61,291 bases of DNA from Nitrospina sp. (GCA_018653085.1 JABIAY010000077.1:1-61291); one strand, 5' to 3'; positions 1 through 9,389 are shown, numbered from the stretch's first letter. Numbers and translations: made by a program. The notes: generated by a model from the sequence alone, not told the origin.

Positions 1-164
1 ATAAAAAATACAAAAATAAAAATTTTTGACCAGATTTTATTTTTCATCGAATTTATTGATTTAAGGAATATGGCGTTATATGCTATATCGACATATTTTC
101 GTAAATCTACATCCTAATTCCGGAAAAATTGACTTGAAGTGGGATGAAATTCTGATCTGATTAC

Positions 165-193
165 TTGACCCGACCATTCCCAACCAGTACAAT
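165..193 (+). promoter_or_regulatory. sigma70-type promoter, possibly leaderless
   Basis: A -35 box TTGACC (165-170) and a -10 box TACAAT (188-193) are separated by exactly 17 bases. The -10 ends six bases before the ATG at 200, so the expected transcription start falls on or next to the start codon. No Shine-Dalgarno sequence precedes that ATG. Both boxes are seen directly; leaderless transcription is inferred. Confidence 0.55.
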
Positions 194-199
194 TCCCGA

Positions 200-934
200 A
201 TGAAAAATACAACAATTATATTGCTTGCCTTGATTTTTTGTCCCCAAGTACTTTTTGGCGCAGAGCTACCATCAGACATGGTTCGGATTCAAGCTGGGTG
301 CTTCATGATGGGCACCAACGAGAAGGGTATCTACGAGGATGATGAGGATAGTGCCAGGGAAAAGCCTGCCCATAAGGTATGCCTGGATGAATTTTATCTC
401 GAGAAGTTTGAGGTCACACAGCGTAAATGGGATGCTGTGATGAACTTCAACCGATCTGTTTTCCACAATCCCGAGCAACCTATTACACACATCGAATGGA
501 AGGAAGCGCATAGGTACTGCAAAAAAACTGGAAGACGACTGCCTACAGAGGCTGAATGGGAATATGCCGCCAGAGCCGGGAGCCAGACTCGTTTTCCCTG
601 GGGCAACGAGATTGACGATGACTACCTTTGGTATGCTGGCAATTCTTCCAGAGTGCCTGCTGATGTCGGCCAAAGAAAACCCAATGCATGGGGACTCTAT
701 GACATGGTTGGCGGAGTCTGGGAATGGGTGGGAGACTGGTTCTCTATCCATTATTATCAAAGTAGCCCACTTAAAAACCCAAAAGGTCCAGCCGCTCCGA
801 CAAGTTTTAGAGTTATTCGCGGCAATTCATGGATGAGTGATGAACAGCATGTGCGTGTCACTGCCCGCCACGGGGGAATGTCTGATCCGACCCTTTCCTA
901 TTGGGTGGGGGTCCGCTGTGCTTTGTCACCTTAA
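200..934 (+). CDS. Exported SUMF1 (formylglycine-generating-enzyme-like) domain protein
   Basis: The 244-residue protein starts with a signal peptide (about residues 1-20, cleavage near FG/AE) and is otherwise one SUMF1 domain. Visible family motifs are RLPTEAEWEYAARAG (113-127), GLYDMVGGVWEW (165-176), VIRGNSW (205-211) and the terminal GVRC. The catalytic cysteine pair that true sulfatase-activating enzymes carry after the RGGS motif is absent, so a structural or sugar/peptide-binding envelope role is likelier than formylglycine formation. Two further cysteines (GCFMMG, KVCLDEF) also occur in the second SUMF1 protein at 52625-53527 and may form a disulfide. The gene is monocistronic by spacing and has no Shine-Dalgarno. 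Confidence 0.85.
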   Translation: MKNTTIILLALIFCPQVLFGAELPSDMVRIQAGCFMMGTNEKGIYEDDEDSAREKPAHKVCLDEFYLEKFEVTQRKWDAVMNFNRSVFHNPEQPITHIEWKEAHRYCKKTGRRLPTEAEWEYAARAGSQTRFPWGNEIDDDYLWYAGNSSRVPADVGQRKPNAWGLYDMVGGVWEWVGDWFSIHYYQSSPLKNPKGPAAPTSFRVIRGNSWMSDEQHVRVTARHGGMSDPTLSYWVGVRCALSP

Positions 935-955
935 TGAGTAAAAAGTTAACACGCC

Positions 956-1591
956 TTGAGCCCTGGAAATATAAATCGCCTATACCAAAAGCTCGCCAGA
1001 AACTTATCAGAAGCTAAATCGGAACTGATATTCAAAAATCATTACGAGCTTCTTATATCAGTCATTTTAAGCGCTCAATCTACAGATAAAACGGTCAATA
1101 AAGTTACCCCCGCTCTTTTCTCCTCCTGCCCTACTCCAACTGAAATGCTAGAGCTTGGGCAGTCCAAACTCGCAAAAATCATCAAACCGATCGGCCTGGC
1201 CCCGGCTAAATCTAAAAATATTATAAAAACCTGCAAAATCTTATTGGAGAAGCATAATGGGAGGGTTCCTGGCATCCGGGAAGACCTGGAAGCTTTGCCT
1301 GGCGTAGGACGTAAAACGGCCAACGTAGTGCTAAACGAGGGCTTTGGAAAATCTACAATCGCTGTAGACACTCATGTTTTTCGAGTAGCGAATCGGACGG
1401 GATTAGCACCTGGGAAATCTGTGTTGGCAACGGAATTGAAACTTTTAGAGGTGACCCCTGAGAAATGGTTGAAAAATGCCCACCATTATCTCATTCTTCA
1501 TGGAAGGTACACCTGCACAGCCAGAAATTTTAACTGCCAAAAATGCGTTGTCAAACAGGAATGTGCTTTCACCGAAAAAATGAACAGCTAA
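956..1591 (+). CDS. nth: Endonuclease III (DNA glycosylase/AP lyase)
   Basis: Base-excision repair enzyme that removes oxidised pyrimidines and cuts at abasic sites. The helix-hairpin-helix motif LPGVGRKTANVVL carries the catalytic lysine (K120), the acidic partner lies in AVDTHVFR (D138), and the four [4Fe-4S] cysteines show the C-x6-C-x2-C-x5-C pattern at 187, 194, 197 and 203. With the TTG start at 956 the protein has 211 residues and this numbering equals that of the E. coli enzyme, which supports the start. The reading frame is closed by a stop shortly upstream, so no earlier start exists. It ends 8 bases before the next gene and is probably cotranscribed with it. Confidence 0.95.
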   Translation: MSPGNINRLYQKLARNLSEAKSELIFKNHYELLISVILSAQSTDKTVNKVTPALFSSCPTPTEMLELGQSKLAKIIKPIGLAPAKSKNIIKTCKILLEKHNGRVPGIREDLEALPGVGRKTANVVLNEGFGKSTIAVDTHVFRVANRTGLAPGKSVLATELKLLEVTPEKWLKNAHHYLILHGRYTCTARNFNCQKCVVKQECAFTEKMNS

Positions 1592-1599
1592 AACAAACC

Positions 1600-2352
1600 A
1601 TGAACTCCAGGAAAAATGATATTGAAATAATTTACTCCAGATTACGCCAACATTTGCATGGGGGGAATGGATTCGCCATAAATCATTTCATGCAAACCCC
1701 GGAGCATTCTCTGGTTAAGTTTGTTTTAGGCAAAGGAAATCGGCTCAAGGCAATGATATCGGCAGGAATTCATGGCGATGAACCCAGTGGTGTGGAAGCA
1801 ATTTGTTCGTTTCTGGAAAACAACCGCTTTGATAATTTTTCCGATGAATGGGAGTTGACCTTTCTACCCTGCTTGAATCCCTATGGCTATGAACATGGGT
1901 TAAGAGAAAATCACGAAGGCAAGGATCTGAATCGGCTGTTCAAACACGAATCGCCTCCCACGGAAGTCAGGTTTGCGAAGTCCATTTTTGACTCATCTTA
2001 TGACCTGACAATTGAGCTTCATGAGGATTTCATGACCCCGGGGTACTATCTCTATCAAAAGGGAACACATGCGGAAGACGATCTCTTGGGCAAAAAAATC
2101 CTGCAGGCCGTCAAAAATATCATGCCCATAAATCTAAACGGTGAAATAGATGGTTGTTCCGCTCAGGGGGGAATTATAGTTCAAGGAAATGAACCCATGG
2201 ATTGGTGGCCCATGGCTTTATACTCCTTGTCCAAAGGAACCAGAAGGTGCCTGACATTGGAGACGGCTACCAAGCTTTCAATGGATGCGCGGATAGAAGC
2301 CCATTTGGTAGCTATTGATACAGCGTTGAATTATTTTTCCAGGAAAAAATAA
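1600..2352 (+). CDS. M14-like zinc deacylase/carboxypeptidase (succinylglutamate desuccinylase/aspartoacylase family)
   Basis: A 250-residue zinc hydrolase. Zinc ligands are visible as H58 and E61 in AGIHGDEPSG and H141 in IELHEDF, and a catalytic glutamate in LTLETATK. The CLNPYGYEHG and KDLNRLF stretches are typical of the AstE/AspA group. Substrate cannot be read from sequence: amidase action on an N-acyl amino acid or a peptidoglycan/peptide tail are both possible. A frame opens 57 bases earlier inside nth, but the ATG at 1600, 8 bases after the nth stop, is preferred. It ends 3 bases from the convergent lytic transglycosylase gene. Confidence 0.75.
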   Translation: MNSRKNDIEIIYSRLRQHLHGGNGFAINHFMQTPEHSLVKFVLGKGNRLKAMISAGIHGDEPSGVEAICSFLENNRFDNFSDEWELTFLPCLNPYGYEHGLRENHEGKDLNRLFKHESPPTEVRFAKSIFDSSYDLTIELHEDFMTPGYYLYQKGTHAEDDLLGKKILQAVKNIMPINLNGEIDGCSAQGGIIVQGNEPMDWWPMALYSLSKGTRRCLTLETATKLSMDARIEAHLVAIDTALNYFSRKK

Positions 2353-2355
2353 AAC

Positions 2356-4554
2356 TCAGGCGCTTTTATCCTTAGGGATGATTACGGGTATGACGATGGG
2401 CTCACCAACGGCAAGCGATTTGATATCTTTGTCCGTATTGTAGCTACTCAAAAGCCAAAGAGGGATAGTATAAATCTCGTTACATATTTCCCACAAAGTC
2501 TCACCCTTTTCAACACTTCTTATGGACAGTTTGCTGATTTCAAAATTGTTGAAAAAGTCTTCCTGAATTGCCTTGTGGTATTCCTGCCTTTTTTCTTCGA
2601 AATTTCCGGGGCGGGTCCTGGAAAAATTAACACGAATATTATCGTTAGCTACGATGCCACCTCTTTTGCCAATTCGGTTCATTCGCCTCAGCTCTTTTAC
2701 GGATTGCCGCGACCATTCTGCATAATGGCTGAGCGTCTCATCAAAATCAACAGTGATGGTACCAACAAGAGAATCAGAGTTTCCACCGGGAGAAAACGAT
2801 ACCGGTTTGAAAGCAGGACGGTTTCTATTGATACGATCAGTACTGTTCCGGGCTACCTGAAGGGTTCCCGGCGGAACAGCCGTTTTTATTTTCGTTGAAT
2901 TTTTCGTGGTAGCTGATGATTTGGATACTTTTGACCGATTCACCGACAACTTGAATTTTTTGTTTTTTACGCTGTTGGAAGCTAACTTGACTTTCTCATC
3001 AATTACTTCTCGACGAGGAACTTTTATTTTTTGCCCTGGGAAAAGGGAGTCAGGATTCCGGAATCGGTTGATACGAGTAAGATGGTTCACGTCGGTATCA
3101 AAGCGCTTTGCGATTTTAGAAAGATTGTCGTGCCTGCGGACCTTATAAGAAACAATTCTTGTTGAGTATTGACTGGGGCCCAGTTTAGCCAACTGGAACG
3201 TAGGCTGACGCCGGGATTTTCCTCGGGGCAATTGAAGCACCTGCCCAACATAAATACGGTTGCGCCTGCCCAAATTATTGAAACTTTTCAAGGACCTCAC
3301 TGTTGTCCCAAAACGCAAAGCAATTCCAGACAAGGTATTCCCTCTTCTGACGGTATACCATTTGGATCGCAATTGACTGCCATATTTCACCTTTTGCGGA
3401 ATTTGTCCATACCGAGCGACCAGATTGTCGATCTTCCGGACGGGAGCCTGAAAAACAAATCCTTTTGGAATACGTTTCTCCCCGTTTAAAACCGGGCGTC
3501 TGAGAGAAGGGTTTGCGTCCGCTATTTCGTCCCTCGTCATGTCAAAATAATCCATAGCCGTTCGGACATGAATATAGTCAGGCAATGCAAAGGAAACTCT
3601 TCGAACTGGTTTTTTTATCGCCAGGTTAGGGAAATATCTATTTTGATTTCTAACTACGTGTAATGCGGCAAGAAATTCCGCGTAAAAGTTTCGTGAGGCA
3701 AAACCAAAGGTTCGACTTTTATATTTATCTATTACTTTTACAATATCGTTTCCCACTCTCTTTTTTGCGCGTTTCATCCCCTGCAAACCGTGATTGTATG
3801 CAGTAATAGCTAATGGCCACGACCCTATGCTTTTAAAATTCTTTTTCAACAATTTGGCGGCAGCATAGCTGGCTAGAATGGGATCCCGTCTTTCATCCAC
3901 ATCATAGCCCACGCGCATGAACAAGCGTCCTGTGCCACGGGTGAATTGCCATATCCCTGCGGCTCCGGCACTTGAATAGGCACCGATCTGAAAAGAGGAC
4001 TCAACATGGGGAAGGACACTCAGTTCTTCCGGAAGATTGAATTCCTTAAATATTCTTTTGATTTCTTTATTATATAAACCGGATCTTTCAATCCCTTCCC
4101 TGAAACGGTCCTTTTGACCGAGCTGGGCCCGTATATTTCTAGATGCCTTATAGAAATCCTTTTTAACCAGCGCAAAAACTCTCTTCTCTTCACCTTTTAA
4201 TTTTGTCTTGTCTTTTGTTTTGCCTATCTTACGCAAAATATTCCTGTACTTCTTTTTGGTTTTCTCCAGTTTGCGCTCCCGGGCTCTTCGGGATAGTGGT
4301 TTCTCACCTAAATAGACAACCTCATAGATAACATCCAGGTTCTTGATATCGTGAACCACCGCATGTTTGGTGCTGTATTCGGAATAAATCTTTTTCCAGA
4401 ATTCAACCTTACTTCGAAGGCCGGGAGGGGTAGAAAAGTGATATTTGTTTAGAGTATGAACTTCATACGAGAAGTTGGCACTGGCGTTACCAGAAAACCA
4501 TGAAGCCGATGAAAGGACAAGGGCAACTATGAGGACTTTAATGAGTCGTAGCAA
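2356..4554 (-). CDS. mltD: MltD-type membrane-bound lytic murein transglycosylase with LysM repeats
   Basis: The 732-residue protein has an N-terminal signal/anchor (about 1-26), a basic helical region, and an SLT domain with the catalytic glutamate E185 in LPHVESSF, followed by SAGAAGIWQFT and AITAYNHGLQG. At least two clear LysM modules (about 395-440 and 462-505, each ending in a Q-x-(L/I)-x-(L/V)-P-like motif) and two weaker ones near the C-terminus bind peptidoglycan. The family cleaves the MurNAc-GlcNAc bond to form 1,6-anhydro ends during wall remodelling. No lipobox is visible, so it may be periplasmic or anchored by the N-terminal helix. Very basic inter-LysM linkers are notable. Confidence 0.88.
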   Translation of the reverse strand: MLRLIKVLIVALVLSSASWFSGNASANFSYEVHTLNKYHFSTPPGLRSKVEFWKKIYSEYSTKHAVVHDIKNLDVIYEVVYLGEKPLSRRARERKLEKTKKKYRNILRKIGKTKDKTKLKGEEKRVFALVKKDFYKASRNIRAQLGQKDRFREGIERSGLYNKEIKRIFKEFNLPEELSVLPHVESSFQIGAYSSAGAAGIWQFTRGTGRLFMRVGYDVDERRDPILASYAAAKLLKKNFKSIGSWPLAITAYNHGLQGMKRAKKRVGNDIVKVIDKYKSRTFGFASRNFYAEFLAALHVVRNQNRYFPNLAIKKPVRRVSFALPDYIHVRTAMDYFDMTRDEIADANPSLRRPVLNGEKRIPKGFVFQAPVRKIDNLVARYGQIPQKVKYGSQLRSKWYTVRRGNTLSGIALRFGTTVRSLKSFNNLGRRNRIYVGQVLQLPRGKSRRQPTFQLAKLGPSQYSTRIVSYKVRRHDNLSKIAKRFDTDVNHLTRINRFRNPDSLFPGQKIKVPRREVIDEKVKLASNSVKNKKFKLSVNRSKVSKSSATTKNSTKIKTAVPPGTLQVARNSTDRINRNRPAFKPVSFSPGGNSDSLVGTITVDFDETLSHYAEWSRQSVKELRRMNRIGKRGGIVANDNIRVNFSRTRPGNFEEKRQEYHKAIQEDFFNNFEISKLSIRSVEKGETLWEICNEIYTIPLWLLSSYNTDKDIKSLAVGEPIVIPVIIPKDKSA

Positions 4555-4773
4555 TCGCTGGCTCTCTTATTGAAAAAGAATTATTTCGCAGAATTCTTTA
4601 TCTGTGAACAAAAGGGGCAAAAAATAAACATTGCAACCCCGAACGCTATCACAAAAATCATAGTAACGCGTTGATTTCAAAGGATATCAAAGCCGATATA
4701 TCAGGTCAAGGTAAATCGAAATAACACTGTCATCAAAGAATACTATTTCCACAAAAAATCGGTGATTTAAACC

Positions 4774-5070
4774 CTAAACTCTGTTGGTTTTTCGGTTTTT
4801 AGGGTACTCCTTGTTTAACTGATAAACCCAAGCGAGAAGCTCTGCAACGAGTTTATATAATGCCTCCGGAATTTCCTGTCCAACATCTATTTTTCCCAAC
4901 AGCTCAACGAGGTCTTTATCCTCCTTGATCGGGATATTCCGCTCCTGCGCCATGGCAATAATCTTTTCCGCTACCCAGCCCTGCCCTTTGGCAGTCACTC
5001 TGGGAGCATGATTACTGCTCCCATTATATTTAAGAGATACGGCCGAATTTCTTGCTCGTTTTTGTTTCAT
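4774..5070 (-). CDS. FlhB C-terminal-domain-like protein (EscU/YscU/HrcU cytoplasmic domain family)
   Basis: A 98-residue stand-alone version of the cytoplasmic domain of the flagellar export switch FlhB: APRVTAKGQG, VAEKI, IPIKED and VGQEIPEALYKLVAELLAWVYQL match that domain. The membrane part is missing, and so is the self-cleaving NPTH motif; the corresponding place reads RARNSAVSLKY. Such FlhB-like proteins are known beside FliK-like genes in several phyla and can partly replace the FlhB C-terminus in Bacillus. It overlaps the upstream fliK-like gene by an ATGA start/stop, so translation is coupled. Expected to act at the flagellar export gate. Confidence 0.85.
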   Translation of the reverse strand: MKQKRARNSAVSLKYNGSSNHAPRVTAKGQGWVAEKIIAMAQERNIPIKEDKDLVELLGKIDVGQEIPEALYKLVAELLAWVYQLNKEYPKNRKTNRV

Positions 5071-6602
5071 GTCTTGATATTTATAAGTGATGTGTTTTGA
5101 CTTACCAACAATTCAATCAGGTTATCTTTTTCCGGTTTGACTTCTTGAGCCACATGGCATTCCACCGATGCATTGATCTTATCTTCGCTCATTTTTTCTT
5201 CAAAGTCGCTTGCTCTGTGGCGGATGAAATCGGCAATTTCTTCACTCTCCACATCAATGCTTACAGACAAACTCTCGGGATTCATCTTTGCGTTAATTTT
5301 GATTTTTCCCAGAAAAGAGAGGTCCAGAAAAAAAGCTGCCTGATGGCTCTTTTTTTCCTTTTTGCATCCGGTCTCGTTTTCTGACGAATCGTCACGAACA
5401 AATAATTGGATCGTTTTATTTCCGGAACTCAGCGGATTGGGAATCTGAATTACCAGTGGCTGGTTCTCCTGCTTCGATATTTGCGAAGAGAGCTGGTTGA
5501 GCTCAATATTGTCGATGGCATATTTGATCGTTTGTCGAAACTCGGCAAAACGAGTTGGTGCTCCTTGCTCTACCTTTGCAGAGGCCTGCTCTGCGGAATG
5601 ATAAAGCTTCAGCAACAAACCCTTTAAGTCTCCGGCTAATTCTTTGTGAGCCTGAGTATTTGCAGGGAACTCAAGAACCTGCCGCACTTTTGCCTCATAA
5701 CTGACTCCAGATGATTCCACTTGTTGTCGCACCTGTGTTGCACTGGGGATTTCCCCTTCACCAGGGAGGAGCAAACGCAAGGTATCTCGCAATCGCGCAA
5801 CCACATCGGATTGTATTTTCATATCTGGAATCACCGGTGAATCAAGAATTTCACTCTTTAGCAGATACGCCATTTTTACCAAGGGCATTCGAGCCGGTAA
5901 ATACGGCTTTAACGAATTAAAATCCAGTTTTTTTATTTTACTTGCACCCGTTTCCACCAATTCAGACTGCTGGCCACTTGGTGTTAATACAGGCTGTTGC
6001 CCAGACTGGGTTTTCTCTAAAGAGATATTAACCTGCGACCCGGGTTTGAAGTTTTCTGTATTTTCCACCGACACGGAAAAACTCTTACCTCCCGCTTCGA
6101 TCAATATGGATTTAGAATCCACAACGCTGATGATGCGCGCGCTTGTTATATTCTTAGGAGGTGAAGCCAGTTGATGAACCTCTTCCAAACCTAAAAACCT
6201 GGAAATCGATTTTCCCCGGGAAGTCAGATTCGTTGTGACCTCTACGTTTTTAAACGGGTCTTCTTGGGGAGGAATGATTTTGAGAGCCGGCTTAGCTCCT
6301 GAGTTTTCTACACGGACAAGAATTGTTTGACCTTTAGTTAGAGATGTTCCTGTCAAACCCTCCTTCCCCTTAAATGACAGCGGCAATTCAACGATTACTT
6401 TATTGCCTTCAAGTGATAAAACTCCTTTTCCTCCCGGAAGGTTTTTCACGAAAACAGCCTTAAAAAGATTGCCAGACTGCAATTGGCTGATGAATTTGAG
6501 TGTTGCCGGATTGGAGTCCTTGCCGCCAAGGACTTTTAAGACCTGTTGAGTCAAACTTTCTACCTGAGTCGACGGGTCAAGGGGACTGAAATTCTTAAAC
6601 AT
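5067..6602 (-). CDS. FliK-like flagellar hook-length control protein
   Basis: A 511-residue, low-complexity secreted-type protein rich in Ser, Gln and Lys without a signal peptide. The conserved hook-length domain lies near residues 385-485 (FFLDLSFLGKIKINAKMN, SLSVSIDVES). FliK family proteins measure hook length and switch export specificity through the FlhB C-terminal domain; here the partner-like domain is encoded immediately downstream with a 4-base overlap. The N-terminal ~350 residues are poorly conserved, as usual for this family. A divergent or upstream promoter would sit in 6603-6784, where nothing else is seen. Confidence 0.8.
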   Translation of the reverse strand: MFKNFSPLDPSTQVESLTQQVLKVLGGKDSNPATLKFISQLQSGNLFKAVFVKNLPGGKGVLSLEGNKVIVELPLSFKGKEGLTGTSLTKGQTILVRVENSGAKPALKIIPPQEDPFKNVEVTTNLTSRGKSISRFLGLEEVHQLASPPKNITSARIISVVDSKSILIEAGGKSFSVSVENTENFKPGSQVNISLEKTQSGQQPVLTPSGQQSELVETGASKIKKLDFNSLKPYLPARMPLVKMAYLLKSEILDSPVIPDMKIQSDVVARLRDTLRLLLPGEGEIPSATQVRQQVESSGVSYEAKVRQVLEFPANTQAHKELAGDLKGLLLKLYHSAEQASAKVEQGAPTRFAEFRQTIKYAIDNIELNQLSSQISKQENQPLVIQIPNPLSSGNKTIQLFVRDDSSENETGCKKEKKSHQAAFFLDLSFLGKIKINAKMNPESLSVSIDVESEEIADFIRHRASDFEEKMSEDKINASVECHVAQEVKPEKDNLIELLVSQNTSLINIKT

Positions 6603-6784
6603 TCTTTTTACACTGAAGGGAGTGTTTAGTTGCTCTTGTGATTGGCCCTGTAAGGAAAAGGACTTGTTTCCTTATCGGCAAATTACCCCTCCGCCACAAT
6701 CACAATATCGCAACGCAAGAATAAATCCAATTATCTGTTTATTTTCAATAAGTTATTGTGGTTTTATTGCGAAGCTTTTGAGGA

Positions 6785-7105
6785 TCAGGCGACGATATTT
6801 ATGCTCCCTCGATGAGGGTCTTCGGGGAGAGGAGGTTCGGGACTCTCGTCCTCAGCATCGGACTGACTCTTCTTGCGGACTCTGACACGCTTTTTGGCTC
6901 TGGTCTCAGGGTCTGTTTCTTCCAGGAGATGAGTGGCGTCCATATCCTGTACCTGCACACGCTTCAACTCATCCGCCAGTTCTCGCTCTTTGTCCGCCTG
7001 CTGAGCCACAACAGTGGGCTGGTTCTGCATAGTATGCTGGAGCTTTTCCGTATGACTCCCCATCTGCAGAACCTGTTGTGTATTAACAGTTGGTGTTGTA
7101 GGCAT
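6785..7105 (-). CDS. Hypothetical hydrophilic protein in flagellar group
   Basis: 106 residues, not recognised with certainty. The N-terminal half is Gln-rich (VNTQQVLQMG, TMQNQPTVVAQQADKE) and probably helical; the C-terminal half is charged with RKKSQSDAEDESPEP and no membrane segment. It sits between fliL and the fliK-like gene on the same strand, so a flagellar assembly or export-chaperone-like role is conceivable but only by context. The ATG at 7105 is 76 bases downstream of the fliL stop. An opposite-strand frame covering the same DNA looks like a shadow. Confidence 0.6.
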   Translation of the reverse strand: MPTTPTVNTQQVLQMGSHTEKLQHTMQNQPTVVAQQADKERELADELKRVQVQDMDATHLLEETDPETRAKKRVRVRKKSQSDAEDESPEPPLPEDPHRGSINIVA

Positions 7106-7181
7106 AATCGAAACTCGAATTATTATTACAGACTAACTAAATATGGGCTCAGGACAAGATAAGTCAAGCTCGGGGGACGAT

Positions 7182-7823
7182 TTATTTAACCATGAACCGG
7201 GTGAAAAAAACATCGGTGATTGTTCCGGTACCACTTAATAGTAGGGCATTGGAGGCAACCAGAATTTCTTTTTTGATTCTTTCCTCGGTCCGGGAACGTT
7301 TGAGGGTGAAATCACTGGGCCTCTTTCTTCTAAGAATATTATAAATATTTTTTCTGACCAGAGGCAGTATCTTGTCGATCTCCAGATTCAGGACTCGATT
7401 ACTCAACAAAAGATTTGCGGAAATAGATATAAACCGACCGGTTTCTTTGCCCTCATCACGAATCGGCAGGAAAAAAGGTTCCAACTTATAAATATTGACC
7501 TTTGAAACTATTACCTCTTCCTCCTCTACAATTTCCTCCTCAACGGCCTGTTCCTCTAGAGGAACCACTTCGGCATCTTCTCCAGCAAGAAGAAAATAAG
7601 CGCCGACACCGATGGCTAGGAGCAGGACAAGAAGTCCGCCACCATAGATCATCAACAGCTTTTTATTACCGAGGATTTTTTTGAATTTTGCCTGCAACCC
7701 TTTCAGGCCGCCGCCAGCCGCTCCCTCCTCACCGCCTGCATCATCCAGCAGGCGTTCAAGTTCCGCCGCCTCATCGTTAGTTAAATCCTGCTCTTTTTCT
7801 GGAGCTCCCTGATCTTCAGCCAT
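7182..7823 (-). CDS. fliL: Flagellar basal body-associated protein FliL
   Basis: 213 residues: an acidic cytoplasmic N-terminus (1-54), one membrane helix (about 56-80, LLMIYGGGLLVLLLAIGVGAY), an acidic Glu/Val linker, and a periplasmic FliL domain (YKLEPFFLPI, RFISISANLLL, KILPLVRKNIYNIL, ILVASNALLLSG). FliL surrounds the stator units and helps torque generation. The start has an AGGA ribosome site. The C-terminus FTRFMVK is the usual FliL ending. It leads a minus-strand flagellar group with the two following genes. Confidence 0.85.
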   Translation of the reverse strand: MAEDQGAPEKEQDLTNDEAAELERLLDDAGGEEGAAGGGLKGLQAKFKKILGNKKLLMIYGGGLLVLLLAIGVGAYFLLAGEDAEVVPLEEQAVEEEIVEEEEVIVSKVNIYKLEPFFLPIRDEGKETGRFISISANLLLSNRVLNLEIDKILPLVRKNIYNILRRKRPSDFTLKRSRTEERIKKEILVASNALLLSGTGTITDVFFTRFMVK

Positions 7824-7890
7824 AAGTCCTATCTTCTGTTTACATTAATCCTAAAGAATTTAACGGTATTAAAGCCCAGGAACTCAATAT

Positions 7891-8520
7891 TTAACTAATT
7901 GAATTATCTGGTTTTTCTGAGATATTTACGAGTTTGAGGTAAATCTCTTGAACCGCATTCCTGAGGTCCTCCTGTTTCCCATTATTATCCAGAATGAAGT
8001 CCGCATATTTGATTTTTTCTTCAAGGCTCATCTGACTCTTAATTCGCGCCACCACTTCATCAGAACTGACAGCATTTCGACTTAAAACTCTTTGAATTTG
8101 AGATTTCTCGCTACATCGAACCACAATTACTTTGTTAACGTGTTTATAGTTTCCAGACTCGATCAACAGAGCCGCATCAATGATAACGATGGAAAAAGGG
8201 TCTTCATTGCAGATTTTTAAAAAGATTTCCTGCTCTTTTTCAAAAATTTTCGGATGGAGTATTTTTTCCAGAACAGACTTTTTTTCTGGATCCTGAAATA
8301 CTATTTTAGCGAGCTTGCCCCGGTTCAGATTCCCGGTGGAATCCAGGATATTCTCACCAAAATACTCGACAATTTCCTTTAGCGCAGTTTGCCCCGGATC
8401 GACCAGGTTCCTGCTTAATTGATCAGCATCTATGATGTGGGCACCCAGCTCCTTGAAAAAAGAAGCCGCCAAACTTTTTCCAGAACCGATCCCGCCTGTC
8501 AGACCTACGAGTAAAGACAC
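7891..8520 (-). CDS. coaE: Dephospho-CoA kinase
   Basis: Last step of coenzyme A synthesis: ATP phosphorylates the 3'-hydroxyl of dephospho-CoA. The P-loop GGIGSGKS is at residues 9-16, followed by the family signature IIDADQLSR and the LHPKIFEKE and IDAALLIESG segments. 209 residues, the normal length. It starts 11 bases after the class IV aminotransferase stop and is the last gene of a minus-strand run that begins at the HPr-fusion gene. Confidence 0.95.
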   Translation of the reverse strand: MSLLVGLTGGIGSGKSLAASFFKELGAHIIDADQLSRNLVDPGQTALKEIVEYFGENILDSTGNLNRGKLAKIVFQDPEKKSVLEKILHPKIFEKEQEIFLKICNEDPFSIVIIDAALLIESGNYKHVNKVIVVRCSEKSQIQRVLSRNAVSSDEVVARIKSQMSLEEKIKYADFILDNNGKQEDLRNAVQEIYLKLVNISEKPDNSIS

Positions 8521-8531
8521 AAGTCACCGAT

Positions 8532-9389
8532 TTATAATTTTCTTCCTATCAGATCCTCATAAAGCCGCATAAGTTTTAGAGTCACTGGCCCGGGCTTGCC
8601 CGATCCAACAGGTCGGGCATCCAGATGCGATACCGGCATTACTTTTTTGATGGTCCCTGTCAGGAATATCTCATTAGCCTCACAAAGTTCTTCCCCGGCC
8701 CATTTCCCCTCTTCAATATGGAATCCATTCTCTCTGGCAAGCTGAATCACCATTTCCCGGGTAATCCCCGATAGAATTCCGCAGTCCAGCGAAGGTGTAA
8801 GAATATGGCCCTCGCGAACAAAGAACAGGTTGCTTGTAGTCCCTTCTGTCAAGTGTCCCAATGCATTAACCATGATGGCATCTTGGGCACCAAGCTTGTT
8901 CGCTTCCACTTTTGCCAAAACATTATTCAAATAATTCCCTGTTTTAACATTCGGATTCAAAGCATCACTCGCGTTCCTCTTAATGGAAACCAAAGCAACA
9001 TGAATTCCTTTTTCATAGCAGGACTCCGGGTATTCCTTTATTTCCATCACAATTATAATTATGTTGGGACTCTGACAGGTCGAGGGATCAATATTGATTT
9101 CGCCAACGCCCCGGGTAACAATAATCCTCACATAGGACTCATCATTATTTGCGGCACCCAATGTAATTTCCAACTGCTCCCGGAACCACTCCTTGTCACG
9201 TGGGACAACCAACGAAATTGCTTTAGCTGAAGCAAAAAGGCGGTCAAGGTGTTTATCTAAAAAACAGGGTTGTTTGTCGACAGTGCAAACCACTTCATAA
9301 ACACTGTCACCAAACAAAAAACCATGATCCAAAACTGAAATATTCAACTGGTCATGGATTTCTCCATTAAAATTTATTTTTGTAGCCAT
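8532..9389 (-). CDS. Class IV PLP-dependent aminotransferase (branched-chain/D-amino-acid aminotransferase-like)
   Basis: 285 residues with fold-type IV motifs: DHGFLFGDSVYE near the start, the PLP lysine in NVKTGNYLNNVLA, EGTTSNLFFV, and GILSGITREMVIQLA. Reactions in the family include branched-chain transamination (IlvE), D-alanine transamination (Dat) and 4-amino-4-deoxychorismate lysis (PabC); the length and GITR motif fit IlvE or Dat better than PabC, but the choice is uncertain. The ATG at 9389 is preferred over an in-frame TTG 18 bases upstream. Confidence 0.85.
   Translation of the reverse strand: MATKINFNGEIHDQLNISVLDHGFLFGDSVYEVVCTVDKQPCFLDKHLDRLFASAKAISLVVPRDKEWFREQLEITLGAANNDESYVRIIVTRGVGEINIDPSTCQSPNIIIIVMEIKEYPESCYEKGIHVALVSIKRNASDALNPNVKTGNYLNNVLAKVEANKLGAQDAIMVNALGHLTEGTTSNLFFVREGHILTPSLDCGILSGITREMVIQLARENGFHIEEGKWAGEELCEANEIFLTGTIKKVMPVSHLDARPVGSGKPGPVTLKLMRLYEDLIGRKL

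Noticed and set aside
272..760. 162-codon open frame on the minus strand inside the SUMF1 gene
   Set aside because: It mirrors the plus-strand gene, which has a signal peptide and clear family motifs; the frame has no family resemblance or ribosome site.
6812..7162. 116-codon plus-strand frame opposite the small flagellar-group gene
   Set aside because: Low-quality composition and no upstream signals; the minus-strand gene fits the operon direction and fliL spacing.
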